A DNA stretch of 64,000 nucleotides from positions 342,359,870-342,423,869 of the forward strand of contig NC_081412.1 of assembly GCF_030272615.1 (NCBI RefSeq), in the 5' to 3' direction. The notes under the pieces were generated by a model, which ran no database searches, had not been told where the DNA came from, and saw only the letters and a program-made list of their open reading frames with translations. Of the stretch, positions 56,190 through 64,000 are shown one piece after another. Origin of the DNA: Cryptomeria japonica (taxonomy: Eukaryota; Streptophyta; Pinopsida; Cupressales; Cupressaceae). Position numbers and translations under genes: made by a program. Within the stretch, counting starts at the first letter, position 1, and each line of letters opens with the position of its first letter.

Positions 56190-59100
56190 ATGAAGTCCAC
56201 AATACATTTGTTTGGGGATCTTTTTAGCCTGGCATCCACTGAACCCATAGTTAGCGATACTGACCTAAAAGGGGAAAAGCTTGAGGTGTTGAAAGAGAGG
56301 GTGTTCAAGGGAATTGACAAGTCTTTTGGTGTGGAGATTTTGAGTAGCGGTCTCATAGAAGTGGCAGCTTTTCCTCGAGCCATTCCTTGCCCAGAATTGA
56401 TTTAGGAATGTATTGCTAGATACAACCCAGTGTCTGAAACCATTAGGAGAGACAATGGTGAAACCCTTCTTGCCATAAATCATGAAGTAATTTCCTCAGT
56501 CTTCAAGATACCTGATTACTAGTTCTCCAACTTTTCCCCTGCTCAATCAATCACCAAGTTCAATGCAGACAGAACCAGACACCATAACAATGTAGCAAAA
56601 TTCTGGTTGAAGGTTCCTCAAAGAGGTGGTTCCAGGTTACCCAAGAATCCTAATAAGAATCACGTGTTGCCTCACATTCATAATGTTATGCTTTTGTTGC
56701 ACCGGGCCAGAGGTTCTGCTGAAGCTTATAGCTTCGACGACTGGATTTATTGCTACATGCGGCTCGTTTTGGAGGGGAAGCAGTATTTGGATTGGGCTGA
56801 ATTGATTGTTGATTCAATGAGAGAACAACTGAGTATGGCTAAATAGTTCAAACAGAACTTCTTCATGTCTTCATATCTCTTGTATTGTTTGGCCTATGTT
56901 AAGGAGTTGGTTGGAATACCGAAACAGCTCACTGAGGAGGATGTTTCTGTATATGAGTTCTATCCCATGCTACAAAAGGATAAGGCCTTACAGGATTTCA
57001 GAAGGGTGCACAATGCTTTTCTGGGTGACTTGTGTCATGAATTGAAGAAATGAAAGCCAAAAGAATCTCCGAGGATGCACAGACTTTGATTAAGAGGTTT
57101 GGTAGTTTTTATATCCAGTTTCCACGCTTTTGTTACATAAGGGTAGGCAGCTTTGAAGAGGATCCCTTCAAGCTCCCTCACTTTTGTTCAGATTGCTTTG
57201 TTCTGGCGGAAATATGCAGACAACTGACCTCCGTAATCAAAAAGGCACAACCTAGGGATAAATGGGAGGGTCATTTTCCCATCCAATTAGGCATATTGTC
57301 CTACAGTTCGATGTCTGATGCTCTAAGTATTGGGGCAGATCTCAGGAATTTCAATTTTGCCCTGTATCTTGAAAGGAAAGGTTTTGATAATAAGGGTTTT
57401 TCCCGAAGTCTTGGTCTAATGCCATACCTCCCAACGCCACAATTAGAGGATTTCTGGGAAGATTGTACAGATGAATTTGAAGTCTTCAAAAGAGGAAACA
57501 TGAGGTTGGTGTTAGAACAAGTTGTTTCATTGCAGATAAAATTGGATACTAAGGGACTTGAAGAGGACTATCTAGAGCTATTCGAACCAGGATACTTAGC
57601 CCGTGCAGAAATTGAAATGCCTCCAATTGACTGGGATGAGGAAGAGAAAGATGATATACAGTTAAGGACCAAAAGATTCTTGGAAAGGACCGCAGCGTGG
57701 GTTGCCAATAAGAAAGCAATGAAATTAGGCATTAAGTCTAATTCTGTGAGAAGTAATGAGGACCCTCTACGTTTAACAAAGCGTCTTTCTAACAATGCTT
57801 CTATGCCTGTTCATGCAAGTAAGGATAACAAGCCGCCCCAGCTTAGACATAGGTCAAATTCAGCTTTGGATTTCTGTGCTCCTCGGCATACCCAGTCTCG
57901 AAGTGTCGCTCAAAGAAAGATGGATCAGGAAAAGGATACAGGGGTGAAAGATACGATTCTCGATGCCCCGATATTTGAAATTGAAGACTTGGATGGCGAT
58001 ATTGCTAGTGCCCTGGATTCTCATATGGTGACTATGGCTATGACACCACCTTCCAAAGTGATCGAAGGAACAACTAGCTCCAGTGCAACTCCTAAGTGGT
58101 TGACCACCTCGGTGAACAAAAAGTGAAGTTTTCTTCCCGTGACTATTCCGATTCAGGAAATGGTCGTTAAGTACACAGAGAAGAATCCTAAGCCGAAAAG
58201 GTTCAAGACTGCCGCTTGCCTGGACAATGATGAGGGAACTGGAAAATGGGTTGCTGAAATCGCCTCGTACAAACCCAAGGACGAAAACAAGGAGGCTAGC
58301 CCTAATGATTTTGAGATCACAAAGGTGGAATTGGGAAACATGAGTATAGACAGAGACAATCATTTCTTCTAGGTATCGGCAAAGAAAATGCTCTCCAGAT
58401 CGGAGAAAGATGGGCGAGAAAAGAGAGAATTAAAGCGACACATAAATGTTCTGGCCCAGTTCATCGACAGTATTGATTGCTTTGGGGCACTCCCAATATC
58501 TCATGCTACAAAGAACTTTGACCCAACTTCGCCAGAAAATAAAAAGTTAATGAGCCACGTTCAACGGGCCAAGAGTATTGCAGAAGCCGTGGAGAAATGG
58601 ATTGAGGGAATAATCAAGGACGGCGAGAAGTACATCACCGACTCCCGAAGGCTATGCGATGAGATACAGAGTCTTATTACCGAAGTTCAAAATCAACTTG
58701 TGCCGTGGGAGAAGAAGGAACACAAATGGTAGAATATCTTGCCCTTATTTGCCAAAATAGAAGAATATGGAGTTACTAGGTTTTTGACGAACACTCAATC
58801 AAACTGGTGGCGAATGAATGTTAGCTCTTTGTGCTGAAGAAAACCATAATGTGGCGAGTGCTTACCTTCAAGTCTGTGATCTCCGACGCTAAGACCTCTA
58901 TTTACGAGCTCCAAGATCTCCAGTGCAGCATAGTAAATGATAACAAGGTGGTTAACCCTGACCATGATTGGCAGTTGGGAATTTGCGGGTTGAACACATA
59001 GGATGCAATCAAGGCTTTCCGAATAAACATTGAGAAAATCAAGGCCAAGGGTAATTTCACTTTGGAAGATATAACAAGGGTGGCTAGGATTGAGTCTATG

Positions 59101-59289
59101 ACTTTCATTGGAAATGATCAGCTGTCGAAACATGCCGAAAAGATGCTGAAGCATTGGTGGAATAAGGAGGCAATGAAGGCAAAGCTCAACGCGATGAAAG
59201 TTCTGAACCAATCCATTGTTCAAGAACTCACAACCACTCACGACGCCCACGAAAGCAGAGAGGATGATGATGATGGAAAAGCAACATAA
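56190..59289 (+). pseudogene. LTR-borne open frame, B2 3' LTR copy
   Basis: ATG 56190 to TAA 59287-59289. Two single-base deletions (near 57048 and 58790) shift the frame. Stops include TAG at 56403, 56520, 56844 and 58370 and a TGA at 58124. The longest clean part is 57050-58126. The TAG at 58370 is shared with the 5' LTR (47295), so it probably predates this insertion. Confidence 0.75.
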
Positions 59290-60190
59290 TGCATTATTTC
59301 AGGCCCAACTTCCTTTATTTTTGTAATTTCTTATGTTTATGCAAAGACTTTGGGACATCTGTCCCAGAATACATCTTGTCGGTTTCATAACTATTTTGGG
59401 GGAGTTCAATTTATCAGGGAGACCTTCCCTGTTTTAAAAACTATAAATTAAGGAAAGACAGATAGAATAGGGGTTAGTTTTGGTGACCAATTTTTGATTA
59501 GTTTTTGTTTTTCCCTCTGTTTTGGTGGAAGGAGGAATCATACTGCTAAATATGGAATGGAAAAATATTTATACATGTATTATCGTGCCTTTGTTGCATA
59601 AGAATATATATATACAATGATCATACTGTTCTTGGAAGAAGGAAAATCTTTGGGTTTTGAATCTGTGTAGATACATATCTTTGCGTATGCTTATCTAATC
59701 AAATAACAGTAACGATCTTTCCATTGCAGAAAATTATTATTCTTCTAATATTCCTTCCTATGAGTGTTTGTTTTCTTTTAGAAAATATTTGTATTTGAGA
59801 ATAGATTTGGTTTCTTTAATATGTTCATTCTTTATTAAACCTATGGAAATGGTGTAATGAACTTTGATTCAGTTGCTATCATCCCTTGTATTGAAAAGAT
59901 AGGAAAGATTGTTTTGTCCTTTTAAGAAACATGTGTGAAATATCAGCCTCTCATCCAAGAATGAAGTAGGCAGCCTTACATGCTTTTTGGTTAAAAGCTA
60001 CTACTCAAATTAAATTAGTTAAAATCATTCCTTGAAAAACTGAGATAGGGAGCTGTACCTACGGAAAATTCAGAGGGAAGTGGTTTATACGACACTTACC
60101 CAACTGTTTAGTGAAACACTTGTCCTTAAAAGAAGGCGACAGAATTCAAAATTGATCATTTTAAAAAGGGACAAAATTTGTTCACTAACA
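59290..60190 (+). other. Noncoding tail of B2 3' LTR
   Basis: AT-rich, no gene, collinear with 48216-49133. Confidence 0.7.
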
Positions 60191-60389
60191 TGATTCTTTC
60201 TACTTCGTCTCTTATATCCTTTGGGACTTCAACTCCTTGTATTGTTGTAACTGACACCATCGGAGCTTGAGTGTTGACTGTTTCTTCTTCCTTGATTGTT
60301 GATTTCTCTTTTTATTTTACACACTCTGCTTGAGTTTGTTGAGAGTTTGTTTCCTGTAATGTTGAAGGTGATATCCTTTTCTGCCACTT

Positions 60390-60600
60390 AGACTTAGAAG
60401 CATATTTTTGGTCTGATGTCTTTTTTGGATTGTACCCCAGTCCAGCCTTATCATTTGTTGATTTTGTTTGCAGCTGAATTAGTTCAATAATACCCTCTTG
60501 ATGTTTTCCCAAGGTACCCATACTTTAATATCCCATGTATTGAATCATTTTGTAGCCTAGACCATATTGTGTTGAGGAAATCTCATAATGTCGTACTTCT
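60390..60600 (-). pseudogene. A' G-patch-like segment
   Basis: Minus strand: GLGYKMIQYMGY, a stop, then SMGTLGKHQEGIIELIQLQ and AGLGYNPKK. The GKxxEGI and AGLGY elements match the segment in A. B2 inserted about 200 bp downstream on this strand. Confidence 0.45.
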
Positions 60601-60796
60601 TTGTTTTCACTATCTTCCTTAAAAAGTCATTTTAGAACAACATCCTCTTCTATTTCATCTGCCAAGGAAGTAGAAGATTGTACAAAAAGACCATCATATA
60701 TGATATTCAGAGTTGAAGTCGGTGTTTTCATAGCCTCTAATGGTTTTCCCAACTGTTCCGGCAATGGAGGAAGAGAGACTAATGAAAGTACTAGTT

Positions 60797-61536
60797 CTAT
60801 CTTGTATCCATCCAGCTAGTATTGGTAATTTTCAATTTCTTTTCCAAGTCTTTCATCAGGGCTTCTGAACTTTCATTTGTAGAGGTTGCTCTATTACGAG
60901 GCACAAAGGTATCAACACCTTTTGTCAATGCATTACAGGGGACATTTGTATCAGTAGGAATACTGACCTCAACTCCGTTATAAGGAAATTTTAAGCATTG
61001 ATGGTATGTAGATGGAGTTGCCTTCATTTCATGAATCCACGGCCTCCCAGTAAGATATTGTATGATAGAGGAAGATCAAGTACCTAGAAAAGGACATCTC
61101 TTTCTGCAAGTCCGACCTTGATTGGTAATGATACCAGACCTTTAGAGGTCCTTTCTTCTTCATCATAGGCTTTAATTGTTATTTTCTTGACTGGATCAAT
61201 GACATTTTCAGAAAATCCTAGTTGTGTAAGCAAACTATAAGTACATATATTCAACCCCACACCTCCATCTATCAAAACACGTTTGACTCTATGTTTATGG
61301 ATCATGGCTCCAATGTGCAATGGCTGGTTATGTGGATGATTTAGCAAGTTGTCATCTTCTTCAGAGAAGGTTAGATAGTGAGGTGAAGTTAGATGACCCA
61401 CCATGGATTGAAACCGATCAATGTCTAAATCTTCTAGAGCATTAGTGGTGAGCAAGGCATTGTCCAAGATCTCTTTGTGAGCAGAAGAGATTTTTAGTAA
61501 TTCAAAGATGGAAATTTGAGCATTTGTCTTTTTCAA
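60797..61536 (-). pseudogene. A' aspartic protease
   Basis: VLIDGGVGLNICTYSLLTQL contains the DGG site (61269-61261). FSEEDDNLLNHPHNQPLHIG precedes it and IKAYDEEERTSKGLVSLPIK follows. A TAG near 61084 and a frame change precede LSYNILLGG and a hydrophilic tail to 60797. Confidence 0.8.
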
Positions 61537-61549
61537 CTATTAAATAATG

Positions 61550-63469
61550 CTATATCCAAAGGATGGACGATGAAGTTAGCCTTTTAAATTTATCAAATGT
61601 TGATTCTTTTTGTTTGTTTGATGAGGCTGGTAGGTTTGATGTTGCTTGAGCCGGAGTTGAAGAACTAGCTCCTTGGAGAGTGACTTTCTTTTGAGAACGA
61701 GTCATAGCTCTTGCATATCGTGATTCATTTTGTTTATCTTGGATTATAATCACATTGCAATATTCAGATTGGGAAGGCTCAATCATGTTGATGACGTTAT
61801 CATTGTTGGTATAAGTATAATTTACTTTAGCACCTCCTTTGGTCTTTGAGGATTCACCTTGTTCGTAAACAGGTAAAGGGTCCTTAAATGCTTTGTGATC
61901 AGCATTGGTCAAGTGATTCCCGACAACAATTTTACCAACGTCTATGAGATCTTGAATCTCATGCTTGATCTTCATGCAGTTGTTTGTGTTATGACCTTTA
62001 TTCTGATGGTAGTCGCAGTATTCATTTTCTCTCCACCATTTTGGTTTGATTTCTGGATCATATGGCCTGGAATTATCTGGTAATGTTATTAGGTTGTTTT
62101 CTAATAGAGTTTTGAAAGAGGATTCATATGATTCTTCAAGAGGAGTAAAATCGCGTTTAGTTTTGGAAAGCCAATGTTTCTCTTTGAACCACTCTTTTGT
62201 TTTCTTTGGAAGATTTTCTGTTGCAGCTTCAGTTGCTTTGAGTGCTTGCTTGCCACTAGCCAAGTTGAATATTGTGGGTTTTGAGTTAGTTTTAATAGTG
62301 TCTACTACTCCATCATTAACAACGTTCTTATTATTGTCTTTTCCATACTTCCAATACTTGTTCTTCACTTTAGAGCTAGATCCTGGTTCTGTTTCTTTCC
62401 AAGGTGAGATATCCCCCTTCTTTATAAGCACATCTTCCATTCGAATAGCATTATCTACCATTTTGTTAAATGATGGGTGTACTTGTATTTGGACACTATA
62501 ATTCAATTATGGGACCAAGTTGTTGACAAATATATCCATTTTCTCAGAATCTAGGATAGGTCGTGAATACCTAGAGAACATCTTTCTCCAACATTGGAGG
62601 AAAGTAAGAAAAGGCTCCCCTGTTTTCTATTTAGTATTGCAAAGATCGATCATAGTCACAGGATGTCGAATGTCATATGAGTATTGTTGTAAAAATAGTT
62701 GGATTAGTTCTTCAAACATTTTTATTCCTTTAGGTAGACTTGAGAACCATTCCATAGCTTGTCCTCCCAAACTCCTTGGAAAAAGGAGCATGAGATACGT
62801 TTGATCGTGCATGAACTCCATACAGGTAGCACAAAATTCCCTAACATGATCTTGAGGATCTGAGGTACCATCATATTTGTCAAATTTTGGGATCTCAACT
62901 CGTGAAGGGAATGGAGGCATGTATAGGTTTTTGTCAAATGGAAATGGGCATATTGTCTCCAGAGAATATTGTTTTGGGGATTTATCCTTGTTTTTTAGTT
63001 ATGTGATCTCAATCCGTAAGGCTAGTAATTGTCTGTGGACCATTATTATAGGTGATTCTTCCTTTTTAGTAACAAGTCTCTGAATGTCATATCCAGTAGG
63101 AAGTTTGGCACCTTGTTTTGCTAGCTCTAGAAAATAGTCTTCTTTTTCTCTAGCCATAATAGCCTTCAACATTTTTCGGAAATCCTTATCCTTTTGACAT
63201 TTATGAATATCTTTTTTGGGAGGTTTAGAATCTTCAGCTTCACTTGATGAGGAATAATTATCAGTTCCATGAATACTAAGGTTGTCTTTGTCATTGTGTT
63301 TTGTCTCATGTATAGTGGGAGATAATGGTTGATCGTAAACTAGTCTCTCTGACGATGAAGGTTTATCAGTCAGGGGATCCTCTTCGTAAAATGGATTATC
63401 TTTAAATAAAAAGGGTTTCCCTTTGCCTCTGGCATCTTTCTTACAAGAACTCCTAGTTTGAGTAGGCAT
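61550..63469 (-). pseudogene. A' Gag
   Basis: One frame from ATG at 63469 to a stop at 61550, interrupted by stops near 62997, 62625 and 62508. A basic N-terminus (MPTQTRSSCKKDARGKGK) and an acidic Ser-rich stretch lead to the capsid (IPKFDKYDGTSDPQDHVREF, then YLMLLFPRSLGGQAMEWFSS). The knuckle CDYHQNKGHNTNNC (CX2HX4HX4C, about 62015-61974) is followed by KIKHEIQDLIDVGKIVV. About 640 codons, large for Gag but usual for Tat elements. Confidence 0.8.
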
Positions 63470-64000
63470 TTTTATGGATTAGTGTGACCTAAAGTTGTTT
63501 GTGATGTAGAGGTCAAGGTCAAATTCGGAGCTAGTTGTTCGGTTAACGTATTTGTTTGAGAGAAGCAACTAAGATTTAGTCTGGTTTCAGGAAAGATCTA
63601 TCTTGTATAAGACATTTATTTAAGTTGATTCGAGAATAATGACTGAGATTCAGTCTGGTTTCAGGAACTATCTATCATGTATAAGATGTTATCTAAGTGA
63701 CTTAAGTTTGATAAGTAGTTGTTTGAACTAGCTGAAAGATGATTGACCAAATTGTGCAACACAAATGGCAGAGGTACATTGTCTTGATCTGTTTATGCTT
63801 AAGATGATGATAACCAGTATTATGCTCGCTATAGATTTGTTTTAAGCAAGTTTGACTGTTCTGTTCAGACAAAATCAAAGATTCGTACAACAGGTTTTAA
63901 TGAGCTGGATGACAATTCAATAGCTTCTGGACGATAACAATAGTGTTTCGTATGAGTTATTGCCTAGTACCGTACGACATATGAGTATGTCTAGGATGAC
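63470..64000 (-). other. A' 5' leader
   Basis: Noncoding on both strands. It holds two copies of a CAGTCTGGTTTCAGGA-containing unit (63578 and 63652) whose reverse complement matches the units at 15676-15785 of A. The right edge has CGTATGAG and CCGTACGACATATGAG. Primer site and 5' LTR are not reached. Confidence 0.55.

Larger units (their letters stand above)
44140..60190 (+). mobile_element. Element B2: complete giant-LTR gypsy element (16,051 bp)
   Basis: Two LTRs (44140-49133 and 55216-60190), both starting TGTTAC and ending CTAACA, flank 6,082 bp of internal DNA with a tRNA-Arg-like primer site and Gag, protease, RNase H-like, RT, RNase H and integrase. A 5-bp target duplication (TGATT) is intact. 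The LTRs make up about 62% of the element. Every coding region is broken, so it cannot move on its own now. In the first ~345 aligned LTR bases I count about 15 differences, nearly all transitions. Confidence 0.9.
55216..60190 (+). repeat. 3' LTR of B2 (4,975 bp)
   Basis: Same layout as the 5' LTR: hexamer cluster (about 55370-55715), RY palindrome (55872-55888), conserved donor site, open frame (56190-59289) and tail (59290-60190), followed by the TGATT duplication. Confidence 0.9.
31759..64000 (-). mobile_element. Element A': Tat-like gypsy element on the minus strand, 5' LTR outside the window
   Basis: Reading leftward from 64000: leader, Gag (63469-61550), protease, G-patch-like segment, insertion of B2 (60190-44140), linker, RT and RNase H, second RNase H, integrase (ends 39612), poly-A/T tract, antisense plant-mobile-domain gene, insertion E, polypurine tract and 3' LTR. 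Without B2 and E it exceeds 14.6 kb. The family match to A holds in every shared module. Confidence 0.85.

Noticed and set aside
61895-62501. Plus-strand frames of 62 and 151 codons
   Set aside because: They lie opposite the Gag of A', which has clear capsid and zinc-knuckle motifs on the minus strand.
1-64000. Host genes, tRNA or rRNA
   Set aside because: Every longer frame falls within a retroelement module. I found no tRNA-like cloverleaf apart from primer-site complements and no rRNA sequence.

Overview
The window is a stretch of repeat-dense plant nuclear DNA. It contains only LTR retrotransposons inserted into one another; I see no ordinary host gene, tRNA, rRNA or CRISPR array. The evidence for a seed plant is Ty3/gypsy elements of the Tat/Ogre type (an extra RNase H domain and a tRNA-Arg-like primer site), Ty1/copia elements with initiator-Met primer sites, and an antisense plant-mobile-domain gene. 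The large, decayed, deeply nested elements suggest a conifer-like giant genome, but that is an inference and I cannot name a species.

Everything fits one insertion history. The oldest piece, F (24572-31758, +), is a copia-like element with no visible pol. Inside it sit D (copia, minus strand, 22064-24571) and a solo copia LTR, G (28467-29259). C (copia, +, 17256-22063) lies inside D. A (Tat-like gypsy, +, 1-17255) lies inside the 5' LTR of C. B1 (a giant-LTR gypsy element, +, 3353-13394) lies inside A. On the right, A' (same family as A, minus strand, 31759 to beyond 64000) sits in the 3' LTR of F. A' in turn holds E (a copia LTR, about 32999-34526) and B2 (44140-60190).

B2 is structurally complete. 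It is 16,051 bp long, has 5-bp target duplications (TGATT), and its two LTRs are about 4.98 kb each. The internal region (49134-55215) carries the primer site, then Gag, protease, an RNase H-like domain, reverse transcriptase with its own RNase H, and integrase. Each LTR also carries a gene-sized open frame of about 1,030 codons of unknown function. That frame appears three times in the window (4294-7371, 45114-48215, 56190-59289). It is broken almost only by point stop codons of the C-to-T kind, so it was once a protein-coding gene inside an LTR. This is the most unusual feature here.

The A family has Gag, protease, a G-patch-like segment, RT, RNase H, a second RNase H and integrase, in that order. 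Between integrase and the 3' LTR, A' carries a two-exon plant-mobile-domain gene on the opposite strand (35643-37995). F carries yet another uncharacterised open frame and a GC-rich ~80-bp tandem repeat. All coding regions have stops or frameshifts, so I list them as pseudogenes.
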